64,000 bases of DNA from Synechococcus sp. MIT S9220 (GTDB taxonomy: Bacteria; Cyanobacteriota; Cyanobacteriia; PCC-6307; Cyanobiaceae): the NCBI RefSeq assembly GCF_014304815.1, contig NZ_CP047958.1, positions 62,001-126,000 of the forward strand. The letters are read 5' to 3'. Below, in pieces: positions 20,459 through 33,455 of this stretch. The notes beneath the pieces were generated by a model. The model was not told the DNA's origin, made no database searches, and was given only the letters and a program-made list of their open reading frames with translations. Position 1 is the first letter of the stretch, and each line of letters starts with the position of its first letter. Made by a program: the position numbers and the translations under genes.

Positions 20459-23323
20459 ATGCTCAAGCTCCTGCTGGGTGACCCCAATGCCCGCAAGCTG
20501 AAGCGGTATCAACCGATTGTTTCCGACATCAATCTGCTGGAGGAGGAGATTGCGCCGCTCAGTGATGACGAGCTACGCGCCAAGACGACTGCGTTTCAGG
20601 AACGTCTGGCTGAGGCTGGAAGCCTTCAGAACCAACGTCCAATTCTTGATGAGATTCTGCCCGAGGCCTTCGCCGTGGTGCGCGAAGCCGCTAAGCGGGT
20701 GCTGGGCATGCGCCATTTCGATGTGCAGTTGATCGGCGGAATGGTCCTGCACGAGGGCCAGATCGGTGAAATGAAAACCGGTGAAGGCAAAACCCTGGTG
20801 GCCACTTTGCCCAGCTATTTGAATGCCTTAACGGGTCGTGGCGTTCACGTGGTGACCGTGAACGATTATCTGGCCCGTCGCGATGCCGAATGGATGGGTC
20901 AGGTGCATCGTTTTCTAGGCCTTTCTGTGGGTTTAATTCAGCAGGATATGGCTCCTGCAGAGCGTCGCATCAATTACGGTTGTGATATCACTTATGCCAC
21001 CAACTCTGAGCTTGGTTTTGATTATCTGCGCGATAATATGGCCGCCGATATTAGTGAAGTGGTTCAACGGGAGTTTCAGTATTGCGTGATCGACGAGGTC
21101 GACTCCATTCTGATTGATGAAGCCCGCACGCCTCTGATTATTTCCGGTCAGGTGGAACGTCCTCAGGAGAAATACCAGAAGGCTGCCGAGGTGGCGAACG
21201 CCTTGGTGCGTGCCGCTGAAATGGGCAAAGATGGCATTGATCCTGAAGGCGATTACGAGGTGGATGAGAAGCAGCGCAGCTGCACTCTCACCGATGAAGG
21301 CTTTGCCAAAGCCGAACAGTTGACGGGCGTGAATGATCTGTATGACCCTCAGGATCCTTGGGCTCACTACATCACCAATGCGCTTAAGGCCAAGGATCTG
21401 TTCACCCGTGATGTGAACTACATCGTTCGCGATGGTGAAGCGGTGATCGTCGATGAGTTCACCGGTCGGGTGATGCCTGGTCGCCGTTGGAGTGACGGTC
21501 AGCATCAGGCGATTGAAGCCAAGGAAGAACTGCAGATCCAGCCAGAAACCCAGACTCTGGCGTCGATTACCTATCAGAACTTCTTTCTGCTCTATCCGCG
21601 CCTGGCAGGCATGACCGGCACGGCCAAGACTGAGGAAACCGAGTTCGAGAAGACTTACAAGCTCGAAACCACGATCGTGCCCACTAACCGGGTGCGGGCA
21701 CGTCAGGACTGGGTGGATCAGGTTTATAAAACAGAAGAAGCCAAGTGGCGTGCGGTGGCCCAAGAGACGGCTGAGGTGCACCAGCAGGGCCGGCCGGTGT
21801 TGGTGGGGACCACAAGCGTGGAAAAGAGCGAGTTGCTCAGCTCTCTGCTGGCTGAACAGAACATTCCCCACAACCTGCTCAACGCCAAGCCGGAAAACGT
21901 GGAGAGGGAAGCCGAGATTGTGGCTCAGGCTGGTCGCTCTGGTGCCGTCACCATCGCCACCAACATGGCCGGTCGCGGCACCGACATCATCCTTGGCGGC
22001 AACAGCGATTACATGGCTCGCCTCAAGTTGCGGGAAGTGTTGTTACCACGACTGGTGCGTCCTGAAGAGGGCCATCGTCCACCCGTGCCGCTGCAGCGCA
22101 GCACGGATGGTGGTGATGGCTTTGCAGCAAAAGCAGCGCCGGCTTCCGGGCCCCATGGCAGTGCTCCTAGTGAAGCCAAAGCCATTGGCAGCCTCTATCC
22201 CTGTCAGCTCACTGACGACACTGATCAGGCTCTTGCTGTGCTCGCCAGGGATCTGGTGAAGGCTTGGGGCGATCGTGCTCTCACGGTGATTGAACTAGAA
22301 GACCGCATTGCAACGGCGGCAGAGAAGGCGCCCACCGACGATGCCCAGATTGCGGCACTGCGTGCTGCCATCGCCATGGTCAAGGGCGAATACGACGAGG
22401 TGGTGAAGCAGGAAGAGGGCCGAGTCAGAGAGACGGGAGGTCTGCACGTGATCGGCACCGAGCGGCACGAATCTCGTCGAGTGGATAACCAGCTACGCGG
22501 CCGCGCTGGTCGTCAGGGTGATCCCGGTTCCACTCGCTTTTTTCTGTCGCTGGGCGACAACCTGTTGCGCATCTTCGGCGGTGAACGTGTTGCTGGTCTG
22601 ATGAATGCCTTCCGCGTTGAGGAAGACATGCCGATTGAATCCGGCATGCTGACCCGCTCTTTGGAGGGGGCCCAGAAAAAAGTTGAGACCTACTACTACG
22701 ACATCCGTAAGCAGGTGTTTGAGTACGACGAGGTGATGAACAACCAGCGCAAAGCGGTCTATTCAGAACGGCGCCGTGTGCTCGATGGCCGCGAGCTCAA
22801 GAAGCAGGTTGTGGGCTATGGCGAGCGCACCATGAACGAGATCGTGGAGGCCTACGTGAATCCGGATCTTCCTCCTGAGGAATGGGATGTGGCTCAGCTG
22901 GTCAGCAAGGTTCAGGAGTTTGTGTATTTGCTGGAAGATCTCAAGGCCGACCAGCTGCAGGGACTCTCGATGGAGGAGCTCAAGGCCTTCCTGCAAGAAC
23001 AGCTGCGCAATGCTTACGACCTCAAGGAAGGTCAGATCGAACAGCAACGGCCTGGTCTGATGCGCGAAGCCGAGCGCTTCTTCATCCTTCAGCAGATTGA
23101 TACGCTCTGGCGTGAACACTTGCAGGCCATGGATGGCCTGCGCGAGTCGGTTGGCCTGCGCGGCTATGGGCAAAAGGATCCCTTGATCGAATACAAGAAC
23201 GAGGGCTACGACATGTTCTTGGACATGATGACCAACATGCGCCGCAACGTGATCTACTCAATGTTCATGTTCCAGCCGGCACCGCCTTCCGGACAATCTG
23301 CAGGGTCAACAACAACAGCCTGA
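20459..23323 (+). CDS. secA: Preprotein translocase ATPase SecA
   Basis: Motor that drives proteins through SecYEG. 954 residues from the ATG at 20459 ([18 protein letters not shown]), with Walker [24 protein letters not shown] and the helicase signature [17 protein letters not shown]. Between [14 protein letters not shown] and [14 protein letters not shown] there is a roughly 130-residue insertion typical of cyanobacterial and plastid SecA. The C-terminus lacks the Cys-rich zinc tail of E. coli SecA and ends [10 protein letters not shown]. Thylakoid and plasma membranes are both expected sites of action. Confidence 0.96.
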   Translation: MLKLLLGDPNARKLKRYQPIVSDINLLEEEIAPLSDDELRAKTTAFQERLAEAGSLQNQRPILDEILPEAFAVVREAAKRVLGMRHFDVQLIGGMVLHEGQIGEMKTGEGKTLVATLPSYLNALTGRGVHVVTVNDYLARRDAEWMGQVHRFLGLSVGLIQQDMAPAERRINYGCDITYATNSELGFDYLRDNMAADISEVVQREFQYCVIDEVDSILIDEARTPLIISGQVERPQEKYQKAAEVANALVRAAEMGKDGIDPEGDYEVDEKQRSCTLTDEGFAKAEQLTGVNDLYDPQDPWAHYITNALKAKDLFTRDVNYIVRDGEAVIVDEFTGRVMPGRRWSDGQHQAIEAKEELQIQPETQTLASITYQNFFLLYPRLAGMTGTAKTEETEFEKTYKLETTIVPTNRVRARQDWVDQVYKTEEAKWRAVAQETAEVHQQGRPVLVGTTSVEKSELLSSLLAEQNIPHNLLNAKPENVEREAEIVAQAGRSGAVTIATNMAGRGTDIILGGNSDYMARLKLREVLLPRLVRPEEGHRPPVPLQRSTDGGDGFAAKAAPASGPHGSAPSEAKAIGSLYPCQLTDDTDQALAVLARDLVKAWGDRALTVIELEDRIATAAEKAPTDDAQIAALRAAIAMVKGEYDEVVKQEEGRVRETGGLHVIGTERHESRRVDNQLRGRAGRQGDPGSTRFFLSLGDNLLRIFGGERVAGLMNAFRVEEDMPIESGMLTRSLEGAQKKVETYYYDIRKQVFEYDEVMNNQRKAVYSERRRVLDGRELKKQVVGYGERTMNEIVEAYVNPDLPPEEWDVAQLVSKVQEFVYLLEDLKADQLQGLSMEELKAFLQEQLRNAYDLKEGQIEQQRPGLMREAERFFILQQIDTLWREHLQAMDGLRESVGLRGYGQKDPLIEYKNEGYDMFLDMMTNMRRNVIYSMFMFQPAPPSGQSAGSTTTA

Positions 23324-23324
23324 T

Positions 23325-24086
23325 CTAGCTCCTGCCGGGAGGTCTATCCCCCAGGAATTCAAGGATCTCGCGGTCTTTGAGGTTTTGAGCATCTCCGCTA
23401 CGCATCTCGTGTAGTGGACGACCAGTGGCCGCAGCCATGGTTTTGAGGTTCTCATTGAGACTGCGTACTTGTCCTTCCAGTTGATCAATGCGCTCCATCA
23501 GATTGCGGATGACGCTCGCTTCAGCATCTGGCAGCGCTGAATGAGCCAGTGGATTAATGCGGACACCGCTTTGGTGGATGACGCGCCCAGGTATCCCCAC
23601 AACGGTGCAATCTGCTTCCACATTGCGTACGACAACTGATCCTGCGCCTACGCGTGTGTTGGCTCCCACTTCGATGGCTCCCAACACTTTGGCGCCTGCT
23701 CCAATCACAACATTGGTACCCAGCGTGGGGTGACGTTTGCCATGGTTTTTGCCCGTGCCTCCCAGGGTGACGCCCTGATACAGCAGACAGCGATCTCCTA
23801 TCTCAGTGGTTTCACCAATCACCACACCCATGCCGTGGTCAATGAAGACGCCTTGGCCGATGGTTGCACCAGGGTGAATCTCAACACCAGTGAGGCTTCG
23901 CCCAAGCTGGCTCAGTAATCTTGCAGGCAATTTGAGGGGTAGACGCGAACGCCAGAGGCGATGACTGAGCCGATGTAGGGCTAGCGCCTGGAAACCTGGG
24001 TAGCAGAGCAGGATTTCAAGTGCTCCGCGTGCTGCAGGGTCACGCTCACGAATGATCGCCAAATCGGCGCTGATGTGATGGAACAT
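23325..24086 (-). CDS. cysE: Serine O-acetyltransferase
   Basis: Makes O-acetylserine, the acceptor for sulfide in cysteine synthesis. The N-terminal helical domain ([20 protein letters not shown]) leads into a left-handed beta-helix of hexapeptide repeats with [20 protein letters not shown], which carries the catalytic His, and [18 protein letters not shown]. The ATG at 24086 after an AAGG site gives 253 residues. An in-frame ATG at 24161 would overlap the upstream regulator by 20 bases. One base separates this stop from the secA stop. Confidence 0.93.
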   Translation of the reverse strand: MFHHISADLAIIRERDPAARGALEILLCYPGFQALALHRLSHRLWRSRLPLKLPARLLSQLGRSLTGVEIHPGATIGQGVFIDHGMGVVIGETTEIGDRCLLYQGVTLGGTGKNHGKRHPTLGTNVVIGAGAKVLGAIEVGANTRVGAGSVVVRNVEADCTVVGIPGRVIHQSGVRINPLAHSALPDAEASVIRNLMERIDQLEGQVRSLNENLKTMAAATGRPLHEMRSGDAQNLKDREILEFLGDRPPGRS

Positions 24087-24141
24087 GCCTTGGCGCCGCG
24101 CCCTTAGCGCTTGAGGTAGCCATTTTGGCAGCTGATAGGTA

Positions 24142-25149
24142 TCAGCTGCTTTGAAGGCCAATCTCCTTACGCAGCAGTTCGATGGTGTCTCCGCTCAGAT
24201 AACTCTCGGCGCAGTGAACTTGGGGCATGCGCATGAGCTGAGACCGGTTTTGTCTCAGGCTCTGCTCGACCAGAGGAAGACTCGGTCGATCGCAAAGCAC
24301 ATGGCTTGATGCTCTCAGCAGTGCCAGCAGTCTGCTGCCGATATCTGGAGTCGCAGTCATCAGCAGCAGCTCGTTTCCGCGCATGCTGTGAAGGATCACT
24401 TCCGCCGCGCGCAAGATACCTGGGCTAATACTGACCAGACCAACACAGCTGCCTTGACGCAGTTCTTTGAGCATGGCCAGCTCTTCACGGAAATCGTTGA
24501 GGTCGACTGCCACCGCACGCACCCCATGTTGCTTTGCGAGCTTTTCCATGGGTTGCAGGAAGTAGCGGCTGGTCACCACGGTGCCATTACTGCCGCTTTC
24601 AAGAACACTTTCCAGCTCCTCCATCGGCACCACCTCCACTGGTACATCAAGACTTGGTTCGAGTTCCTCTGCGATCAACATCGAGGCCCCGATGTCTTCC
24701 CGAGGCGTACTGACTAAAACTCTGGCGCCGCATCGGAGGCGCCAATCAATTTCTCGAGTGAGCAGATCCCGTGTCTGTTGCAGTGTGCAGCCTGCATTCA
24801 AGAGACCATCCACACATTTGCGTACTTCGCGGTCGAGGTCTGTGACCCCGCGATTGCGCATGTGCGTTGGTGTGCGGACTTCTCGTGGCTTCTGCTGATC
24901 GCGCACATAAATCCCTGATCCAGCCATGGCTTCCACAACCCCGTCGGTCTCCAGCTGGCGGTAGACCTTGCTAATCGTGTTGCGGTGAAGGCCTGTTTGC
25001 ATGGCCAGCTGACGCGTGCTTGGCAGGCGATGGCCAGGTGGGTAATGCCGAGCAGCTATCGCGAAGCAGATTTGGTTGTAGAGCTGGGTCGACGCCGGGA
25101 TATCGCTTTCCTGTTGAATGTGGAATCGCACGCCGTTGGGCCAGATCAA
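24142..25149 (-). CDS. GntR-family transcriptional regulator
   Basis: 335 residues. An N-terminal winged helix at about 15-80 shows the GntR signature ([19 protein letters not shown], then [17 protein letters not shown]). The C-terminal part ([38 protein letters not shown]) looks like a periplasmic-binding-protein-like effector domain rather than an FCD, UTRA or aminotransferase domain. It is immediately upstream of cysE on the same strand, so control of sulfur assimilation or autoregulation is plausible but unproven. The 268 bases between it and infC contain no gene and presumably its promoter. Confidence 0.85.
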   Translation of the reverse strand: MIWPNGVRFHIQQESDIPASTQLYNQICFAIAARHYPPGHRLPSTRQLAMQTGLHRNTISKVYRQLETDGVVEAMAGSGIYVRDQQKPREVRTPTHMRNRGVTDLDREVRKCVDGLLNAGCTLQQTRDLLTREIDWRLRCGARVLVSTPREDIGASMLIAEELEPSLDVPVEVVPMEELESVLESGSNGTVVTSRYFLQPMEKLAKQHGVRAVAVDLNDFREELAMLKELRQGSCVGLVSISPGILRAAEVILHSMRGNELLLMTATPDIGSRLLALLRASSHVLCDRPSLPLVEQSLRQNRSQLMRMPQVHCAESYLSGDTIELLRKEIGLQSS

Positions 25150-25417
25150 GATGCGGCCACCTTAAGGACTTAACGGGTCGGTGACAATCGCATTGGTGGT
25201 CAGTGTCCCTGTGCCGATTGCTGAGAGTGCTCCGGTTTCAGTTGTTTGGAGCTTCTCGATGAGTTTTGTGCGCCTCTGGGTTGCTCAGCTCACTGTGATG
25301 CCATCGAAGCAGCGGTTGTGTTGACAATTTTTGTTGAAGCAACGCCATCACAGAACCGCCAGTTCAGTTGTGACGAGCTGCAAATGCTTTATTGACCTAA
25401 TTGTTGATTGGCTTGGT

Positions 25418-26080
25418 TTAGACGTTCCCAGCAGGTTTGCTGATTTGCCTGGCTGCGGCCGCGCGCGGAGGTGCTGTGATCGTGCGTACCGCTTTGTTGG
25501 CAGCTTCTTCCTTTTCGTCTTGCTTTGCCAGCGGCGTTTTGCGCGGTGTGAGGAACATGATCATGTTGCGGCCTTCGCGTTTGGGAGGCTGCTGGATCTC
25601 GGCTGGTTCCTCAAGATCCTTGGCCATGCGCCTGAGCAAAACCTCAGCAAGCGCGGTGTGTTGAATCTCGCGGCCGCGGAAAATCACGGTGCATTTCACT
25701 TTGTCGCCAGCCTTGAGGAAACGCTGGGCTTGGCCGATTCGTACGTCGTAATCGTGCTGATCAATTTTGTATCGCATCTTGACCTCTTTAACTTCGGTCT
25801 GGTGCGATTTTTTCTTGGCTTCCTTGGCCTTTTTCTCTTGTTCGAATTTGTATTTGCCGTAATCCATGATCCGGCAAACCGGTGGATCAGCTTTTTCGCT
25901 CACCAGAACAAGATCCAGTTCCCTTTCTTTGGCCACTGATAACGCTTCTTCCCGATCAATCACTCCAAGTTGAGTGCCGTCTGCATCCACCACACGAAGC
26001 TGTGGGTAGTTGATGCGATCGTTGATGTTGGGGAGCTCCCTGACAGGAGCACGGCGGTCAAAACGGGGACGTGGTGGCAT
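25418..26080 (-). CDS. infC: Translation initiation factor IF-3
   Basis: Binds the 30S subunit and selects initiator tRNA and start codons. Of 220 residues, the N-domain begins at [20 protein letters not shown], the Lys-rich linker is [18 protein letters not shown] and the C-domain contains [20 protein letters not shown]. The C-terminal 35 residues are an extra Ala/Lys-rich tail. It lies 54 bases downstream of miaA on the same strand. Confidence 0.96.
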   Translation of the reverse strand: MPPRPRFDRRAPVRELPNINDRINYPQLRVVDADGTQLGVIDREEALSVAKERELDLVLVSEKADPPVCRIMDYGKYKFEQEKKAKEAKKKSHQTEVKEVKMRYKIDQHDYDVRIGQAQRFLKAGDKVKCTVIFRGREIQHTALAEVLLRRMAKDLEEPAEIQQPPKREGRNMIMFLTPRKTPLAKQDEKEEAANKAVRTITAPPRAAAARQISKPAGNV

Positions 26081-26134
26081 TCAGTGATGAAGAGGCTGCC
26101 GGAGAACAATCTCGGCCCGGCGGGGTTTCATTAC

Positions 26135-27067
26135 TCACCCTAGACCGGCTTCGATCTGCTGACTGGCATCGTTCAAGGGATCGGTATCACTGAGCCAGTG
26201 CGGCTGGTGTTGACGTCTGAACCAGGTGCGTTGGCGCTTGGCGAACTGTTGCGTGCGCTTGGTTGTTTGCGCGATGGCGTTGGTTCGATCGAGATGCCCT
26301 CCCAGCACCTGTAATGCTTCGCCGTAGCCAATGGTTTGCAGGAGTGGCAGGTCAGCTCCGTAGCGCTGCTTGAGTTGCTGGGTTTCTTCCATCAGCCCCT
26401 CGGCATAGAGCTGTTCCGTGCGTTGGCTGATCCGCTCGCGCAGGTTGGCTGGATTGAGGCCGAGTTCGAGCACGCGCCAGGGAGGCGGGCTGGCACTCGA
26501 CTGGGAGCTCATCGGCCTGCCAGTGGCGTAGAGCACTTCCAGTGCGCGTTGGGTGCGGACTGCATCCGCCGCGGCGATCCGTTGCCCTGCTGCAGGGTCT
26601 GCATCCTTCAAGAGTTGATAACAGGCTTTTTGGCCTAGTTGTGCAAGTTGCTGACGCAGTGCCGGTTGAGGTGCGACCGAGGGTGGCTTCAGCCCAGCAG
26701 TGAGTGCCTTGAGATACAGCCCGCTTCCTCCCACTAGGAAAGCAGCACCTCGTTGTTCCAGGCTGTTGTTCACCGCTGCAAGGGCCTCGTCCTGAAATTC
26801 GCGCAGGGTGATCGGTTGATCAGGTCGGCGCAGGTCGAGGAGGTGATGGGTCACTCGTTGTCGCTGGTCGGCGGTGGGTTTGGCGGTGCCCACATTCATC
26901 TCCTTGTAAAGCTGCCGTGAATCGATGTTCAGAATCTCCAGTTCAAAACGTTCAGCGAGGTCGAGGGCTAGAGCCGTTTTGCCGCTGGCAGTGGGTCCCA
27001 GCAGCACCACCACCAGTGGTGTGAGCTGCGCTGATCCTGGCGCTGCTGGTGGGCTGGGGTCGGACAT
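26135..27067 (-). CDS. miaA: tRNA dimethylallyltransferase
   Basis: Adds a prenyl group to A37 of tRNAs reading U-starting codons. 310 residues with P-loop GPTASGKT, the [16 protein letters not shown] block and LDLRRPD, and C-terminal [16 protein letters not shown]. It is divergent from gyrB with 116 bases between starts, and probably heads a miaA-infC transcript. Confidence 0.95.
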   Translation of the reverse strand: MSDPSPPAAPGSAQLTPLVVVLLGPTASGKTALALDLAERFELEILNIDSRQLYKEMNVGTAKPTADQRQRVTHHLLDLRRPDQPITLREFQDEALAAVNNSLEQRGAAFLVGGSGLYLKALTAGLKPPSVAPQPALRQQLAQLGQKACYQLLKDADPAAGQRIAAADAVRTQRALEVLYATGRPMSSQSSASPPPWRVLELGLNPANLRERISQRTEQLYAEGLMEETQQLKQRYGADLPLLQTIGYGEALQVLGGHLDRTNAIAQTTKRTQQFAKRQRTWFRRQHQPHWLSDTDPLNDASQQIEAGLG

Positions 27068-27102
27068 GGAGAGGAACGGGGGTGGACCCCCTGAAAAAAT
27101 GA

Positions 27103-29150
<2,048 letters not shown>

Positions 29151-29151
<1 letters not shown>

Positions 29152-29489
29152 TGAACCACTCCGCAACTGTGATGCTGCGTTGGAGTTGGTTGCTTGGCGT
29201 GTCGTTGTTTGGTCCTGTGGCTTTGCCGGCTGGCGGGGCTGAGCGTCGCCTACCCCAGGTTCGCCGCCAGCAGGGCCGTGGCCCTCTCCTCAGTGGTAGC
29301 GACTGTGTGCTCCACTCCAGTCCGCTGGTCGCAGCTCCTGCTGTACGGCGACTGGAGATCGGAACACCGTTGCAGTTGTTGCGTCGCTGGCGTAGTGAGG
29401 ACGGCCGTGACTGGATTCAGGTGAAGGTCACCTCTGGCCCTGCACTGACGGATTCCGTCGAGCGGCAACGGGGTTGGATTCATCACTGA
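29151..29489 (+). CDS. Small secreted SH3-like protein
   Basis: 112 residues. A hydrophobic signal peptide (about 8-28) ends near ALPAGGAE. The mature part resembles a bacterial SH3 fold: [29 protein letters not shown], then DWIQVKV and RGWIHH. Such domains often bind peptidoglycan or metal-rich envelope components, but no function is assigned. The ATG overlaps the last base of gyrB, so translation is likely coupled; crcB follows after 22 bases. Confidence 0.72.
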
Positions 29490-29511
29490 GTTCAGTCTCT
29501 ACCAGGCGTTG

Positions 29512-29883
29512 ATGGTTGGCTTGGGTGCCATCCCTGGCGCCTGGTTGCGCTTAAGACTGGTCAACCACTTTGAACCGTTGGTTCCGCGCAAACACTGGGG
29601 AACCTTTGTGGTGAATCTTGTGGCTGCCTTTGCCTTGGGCTTAGTGCTCGGCCTCGAACGTGCCGGTCGTTGCGACCAATCCACACCTGCTTCTGCACTG
29701 ATTTTGCTGATTGGCACAGGCTTTTTTGGCAGCCTGAGCACTTTTTCCACCTTTGCTGTGGAGGTGCTTGTCACGTTGCGTGATCGCCGCTGGGGCGAAG
29801 CCGTGTTGCTCACCGCCGGCTCGGTAATCGCTGGTCTTCTGGTTGCTGCTGCAGGTTTCAGTCTGGGACTCGTCAATGCCTGA
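29512..29883 (+). CDS. crcB: CrcB/Fluc fluoride channel subunit 1
   Basis: 123 residues with four transmembrane helices. The family blocks are [15 protein letters not shown] at the N-terminus, the [15 protein letters not shown] helix with the conserved Asn, and [15 protein letters not shown] with the Phe/Ser/Thr fluoride track. CrcB exports fluoride as a dual-topology dimer or as a pair of oppositely oriented subunits. A second copy overlaps its 3' end by 8 bases, suggesting a heterodimer. The start is uncertain: TTG 29509 or ATG 29512, with no start codon further upstream before the previous gene. Confidence 0.88.
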   Translation: MVGLGAIPGAWLRLRLVNHFEPLVPRKHWGTFVVNLVAAFALGLVLGLERAGRCDQSTPASALILLIGTGFFGSLSTFSTFAVEVLVTLRDRRWGEAVLLTAGSVIAGLLVAAAGFSLGLVNA

Positions 29884-30280
29884 ACAGTTGCCTTCCTTCA
29901 GAACGGAGCTTCAGGAGCTGTTGTTGGTCGCTGTGGGGGCAGTCCCAGGGGCCTTGATGCGCTGGCAGTTCGGTGTGGTGCTGCATGACAGAGACGTGCT
30001 GGTCAACGTGCTCGGTTCTCTGATTTTGGGCTTGCTGCTGGGCTTGCCCTATTGGCCCCGGATTCAGTTGCTGGTGGGAATTGGGTTCTGTGGTTCGTTA
30101 ACCACATTCAGCAGCTGGATGGTCAATAGCGTGGACCTGATTGTTTCAGGCCAACAGCTTGCAGCCATTGGCCTGATTGGCCTGACCCTGGGTCTGGGCC
30201 TTGGTGGCGCAGCCCTGGGTTTATGGATCGGCCGCAGCGTCGATGCGTTGGCGATCAAGCCTTCAGAGCCGCCTCGATAG
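29876..30280 (+). CDS. crcB: CrcB/Fluc fluoride channel subunit 2
   Basis: 134 residues, four transmembrane helices, with [31 protein letters not shown] and [15 protein letters not shown]. It is clearly related to the preceding gene but diverged. The ATG at 29876 overlaps the first subunit by 8 bases, which favours coupled synthesis of two subunits. The 3' end overlaps gpx on the other strand by 26 bases. Confidence 0.88.
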   Translation: MPEQLPSFRTELQELLLVAVGAVPGALMRWQFGVVLHDRDVLVNVLGSLILGLLLGLPYWPRIQLLVGIGFCGSLTTFSSWMVNSVDLIVSGQQLAAIGLIGLTLGLGLGGAALGLWIGRSVDALAIKPSEPPR

Positions 30281-30734
30281 CGTTGCTGAGCTCAGCATCT
30301 TCAGGAGCCACTCCGCTCTTGTAGCGATTGAGAACGGTGCCGTCCTTGCCTACGAGGAATTTTTCGAAATTCCAGGCCACATCTCCAGCAGGCTCTGTCT
30401 GATTGAGCGTGGTGTAGGGCTCGGTCGTGCTGCCTGTGGCATGCACCTTGTCGAACAGTTCGAAGCTGGCGCCGTAGGTGGTTGAACAGAAGCTCTTGAT
30501 TTCATCAAGGCTGCCGGGCTCCTGGGCTCCGAAGTCGTTGCAAGGAAACCCCAGAACGCAAAGGCCCTGAGTGCCGTATTTGTCTTGCAGGGCCTGGAGG
30601 CCGGCGTATTGCTTGGTAAAGCCGCAGCGGCTGGCCACGTTCACGATTAACAGCACCTTGCCCGCATAGGCGCCTAGAGATTTTTCGCTGCCGTCGGGGG
30701 TGCGCACGGAAACGCTGCTGATGCTGGTAGCCAT
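30255..30734 (-). CDS. gpx: Glutathione peroxidase-like thiol peroxidase
   Basis: 159 residues. The peroxidatic residue is Cys37 in NVASRCGFT, not selenocysteine. FPCNDFGAQEPGS supplies the conserved Gln, AWNFEKFLV the Trp, and Cys83 (in SFCSTTYG) sits where non-animal enzymes have the resolving Cys. Enzymes of this type usually use thioredoxin to reduce lipid and other peroxides. The ATG at 30734 is preferred over 30821, which would add 29 unrelated residues and run past the divergent mgtE start region. Confidence 0.92.
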   Translation of the reverse strand: MATSISSVSVRTPDGSEKSLGAYAGKVLLIVNVASRCGFTKQYAGLQALQDKYGTQGLCVLGFPCNDFGAQEPGSLDEIKSFCSTTYGASFELFDKVHATGSTTEPYTTLNQTEPAGDVAWNFEKFLVGKDGTVLNRYKSGVAPEDAELSNAIEAALKA

Positions 30735-30808
30735 GGCTTTGGATAGCGGTTGGCGCAGACGATAACTGTCTTGCATCGGCATACACTTGAGTGCGCTGGA
30801 CACGGGGC

Positions 30809-32278
30809 ATGGATCAGGCACCGGGTTCTCGTGAAAGCCTCGCTTTGAGCGATGTCCCTTCCCATCAGATGGTCGTGGAAGTGGTCGCCCGCCAGCTTGA
30901 GTCCATGCTGAGTGTGGGTAATTACGACGGTGTCAAGCTTCTGCTTGCACCGGTGCAGCCCGTGGATGTGGCTGAGGCGATTGGCAGTTTGCCTCGCACG
31001 ATGCAGGCCCTTGCGTTTCGTTTGCTCGGTAAAGACGAGGCGATTGAGGTTTATGAATACCTTGAGCCACCCATTCAGCAGAGCCTTCTGGAGCGCTTGC
31101 GTTCCGGCGAGGTGCTCGAGCTGGTTGAGGAGATGTCTCCGGATGATCGGGTGCGTCTATTTGATGAACTGCCGGCCAAGGTGGTGCGTCGTCTGTTGAC
31201 GGAGCTCAGTCCAGTGGAGCGTCGTGTGACGGCTCAGCTGCTCGGCTACGCCAGTGAAACGGCTGGCCGTCTGATGACGACCGAATACATCGATTTAAAA
31301 GAGTTTCAAAGCGCGGCTCAGGCACTCACGATTGTGCGACGCCGCGCACGTGAGACAGAAACGATCTACAGCCTTTATGTCACCGATGGGCAGCGCCATC
31401 TCACTGGGATCTTGTCGCTGCGGGATCTCGTGACCGCAGACCCTGAGGACCGGGTTGGCGATGTCATGACCAGGGAGGTCGTGAGCGTTAACACCGATAC
31501 GGATCAGGAGGAGGTGGCTCGGGCGATTCAGCGTTACGACTTTCTGGCTGTGCCGGTTGTGGACAGGGAGCGCCGCCTGGTGGGCATCGTCACTGTGGAT
31601 GACGTGATTGACGTGATCGAGCAGGAGGCCACGCGCGATCTTTACGCCGCAGGTGCAGTGGAGGCCGGTGATGAGGACGATTACTTCCAGAGCAATCTGT
31701 TCACGGTCGCTCGACGCCGGGTGGTGTGGCTGTCGGTGTTGGTTGTGGCCAGCTTTGTCACCTCAGAGGTGATTGCCCTTAATGAAGAGGTGCTCAAAGA
31801 GGTGGTGCTTCTGGCTGCGTTCATTCCGCTGTTGGCAGGAACCGGCGGCAACGTGGGTGCCCAAAGTTCCACGGTCGTCATCCGTGGTTTAAGCACGCAA
31901 AGCATCACCTCCCTTGGCCAGTTCAGGGCTGTGGCCCGCGAAGCGACCGCTGGCCTATTGCTGGGCCTGTTGATGATGTTGCTGGTGGTTCCTTTTGCCT
32001 GGTGGCGTGGTCAAAGCCCGCTGGTTGGTCTGTCGGTGGGGACCAGTCTGTTGGCAATCACCACCTTGGCTGCAACGGCCGGCGCGGCGTTCCCCCTGTT
32101 GTTCAACCGGCTGGGCTGGGATCCGGCGCTGATGTCCACACCGTTCATCACCACCTGCACGGATGTGGTGGGCACTCTTATCTATCTAAAAACAGCGCAG
32201 TGGCTGTTGCTGAACATGCCGCAGCTGCTCTCAAACGCAGGTATTTCTACCCAATTACTCGCTGCCGTCCATTTCTGA
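30809..32278 (+). CDS. mgtE: Magnesium transporter MgtE
   Basis: 489 residues. The N-terminal superhelical domain carries repeated acidic motifs (ELVEEMSPDDRVRLFDELP, VVRRLLTELSP), followed by paired CBS domains (VGDVMTREVVSVNTDTDQ, LVGIVTVDDVIDVIEQEA) that sense Mg2+. Five C-terminal transmembrane helices include PLLAGTGGNVGAQSSTVVIR, the ion-pathway signature. Divergent from gpx with 74 bases between starts. No Mg-sensing leader RNA was recognised. Confidence 0.94.
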   Translation: MDQAPGSRESLALSDVPSHQMVVEVVARQLESMLSVGNYDGVKLLLAPVQPVDVAEAIGSLPRTMQALAFRLLGKDEAIEVYEYLEPPIQQSLLERLRSGEVLELVEEMSPDDRVRLFDELPAKVVRRLLTELSPVERRVTAQLLGYASETAGRLMTTEYIDLKEFQSAAQALTIVRRRARETETIYSLYVTDGQRHLTGILSLRDLVTADPEDRVGDVMTREVVSVNTDTDQEEVARAIQRYDFLAVPVVDRERRLVGIVTVDDVIDVIEQEATRDLYAAGAVEAGDEDDYFQSNLFTVARRRVVWLSVLVVASFVTSEVIALNEEVLKEVVLLAAFIPLLAGTGGNVGAQSSTVVIRGLSTQSITSLGQFRAVAREATAGLLLGLLMMLLVVPFAWWRGQSPLVGLSVGTSLLAITTLAATAGAAFPLLFNRLGWDPALMSTPFITTCTDVVGTLIYLKTAQWLLLNMPQLLSNAGISTQLLAAVHF

Positions 32279-32330
32279 GAGGACGTTTACGTTTCTTAGG
32301 AGTACGCTTTACACAACTCAATGAAGCGTC

Positions 32331-33389
32331 ATGGCTCCTGCTATCGCCGCTGCGTCCGTAGCGACTCCTCTCAAGGCCGTTCCCTCAAAAGCCGCACCCA
32401 CCAAGGGTTCTGCCGGTAAGACAGTTGCTGTTCGTTCAGCAGGTGCTGATGTCGATCTGGTGCGTTCCTACCTGCGTGACATCGGCCGTGTGCCGCTGTT
32501 GAGCCATCAGCAGGAGATCACGCTGGGTCGTCAGGTGCAAGAGCTGATGGATCTGGAGGCACAAGAAGCAGAGCTGAGCGATCAGCGTGGTGGTGAGATG
32601 GTGCCCCCTGCAGAGCTGGCCAAAGCAGCAGGACTGAGTGCAGCGCAACTGAAGCGCAAGCTGCAAGCTGGTCGCCGCGCGAAGGAGCGGATGGTGGCAG
32701 CGAATCTGCGCCTGGTGGTGAGTGTTGCCAAGAAGTACACCAAGCGGAATATGGAACTGCTGGATCTGATCCAGGAGGGAACGATCGGTCTGGTGCGTGG
32801 TGTGGAGAAATTCGACCCGACGCGGGGCTACAAGTTCAGCACCTATGCGTATTGGTGGATCCGTCAGGGGATCACGCGTGCGATTGCGGAGAAGAGCCGG
32901 ACGATCCGGCTGCCGATCCACATCACGGAGATGCTGAACAAGCTGAAGAAAGGTCAGCGAGAACTGAGCCAAGAGCTGGGTCGGACGCCATCGGTGACGG
33001 AACTGGCGGGCTTTGTGGAGCTGCCGGAAGAGGAAGTGAAAGAACTGATGTGCCGTGCGCGTCAGCCAGTGAGTTTGGAGATGAAGGTGGGCGACGGAGA
33101 TGACACAGAACTGCTGGATCTGCTGGCAGGAGATGGTGAACTGCCGAGCGAGCAGGTGGAAGGCGAGTGCTTGAAGGGAGATCTGCGTGATCTGTTGGGT
33201 CAGCTGCCTGAACTGCAGGAGCGTGTGCTGCGGATGCGGTATGGGATGGACGGGGAAGATCCGATGAGCCTTACGGGCATCGGTCGAGTGATCGGAATCA
33301 GTCGCGATCGGGTCCGTAATTTGGAGCGTGATGGTTTGGCTGGACTGCGTCGTCTCAGTGATCAGGTTGAGGCTTATGTCGCCTGCTGA
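32331..33389 (+). CDS. Group 2 RNA polymerase sigma factor (sigma-70 family)
   Basis: 352 residues. Region 1.2 (LVRSYLRDIGRVPLLSHQQE) begins near residue 43 after an Ala/Lys-rich leader. Region 2 includes NLRLVVSVAKKYTKRNMELL, GLVRGVEKFDPTRGYKFSTY and AYWWIRQGITRAI; regions 3 and 4 follow, with RMRYGMDGEDPMSLTGIG and RVRNLERDGLAGLRRL. The short length and lack of region 1.1 indicate an alternative (group 2) factor, used for stress, nutrient or light responses in cyanobacteria, rather than the housekeeping factor. The paralog letter cannot be given from sequence alone. Confidence 0.93.
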   Translation: MAPAIAAASVATPLKAVPSKAAPTKGSAGKTVAVRSAGADVDLVRSYLRDIGRVPLLSHQQEITLGRQVQELMDLEAQEAELSDQRGGEMVPPAELAKAAGLSAAQLKRKLQAGRRAKERMVAANLRLVVSVAKKYTKRNMELLDLIQEGTIGLVRGVEKFDPTRGYKFSTYAYWWIRQGITRAIAEKSRTIRLPIHITEMLNKLKKGQRELSQELGRTPSVTELAGFVELPEEEVKELMCRARQPVSLEMKVGDGDDTELLDLLAGDGELPSEQVEGECLKGDLRDLLGQLPELQERVLRMRYGMDGEDPMSLTGIGRVIGISRDRVRNLERDGLAGLRRLSDQVEAYVAC

Positions 33390-33455
33390 ATTCTCTCAGA
33401 AGAAAAAGATCTTCAATCTGTCTGAAAACAATAGTCGATTTATTTAAATAGTAAA

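Noticed and set aside
20933-21871. 312-residue open frame opposite secA
   Set aside because: Fully antisense to conserved SecA sequence; a His- and Gly-rich translation typical of a reversed coding strand.
29490-29511. Fluoride riboswitch before crcB
   Set aside because: Only about 20 bases separate the genes and no fluoride-aptamer consensus is visible upstream.
30255-30734. Selenocysteine codon in gpx
   Set aside because: The active-site codon encodes Cys (SRCGFT) and there is no in-frame TGA.
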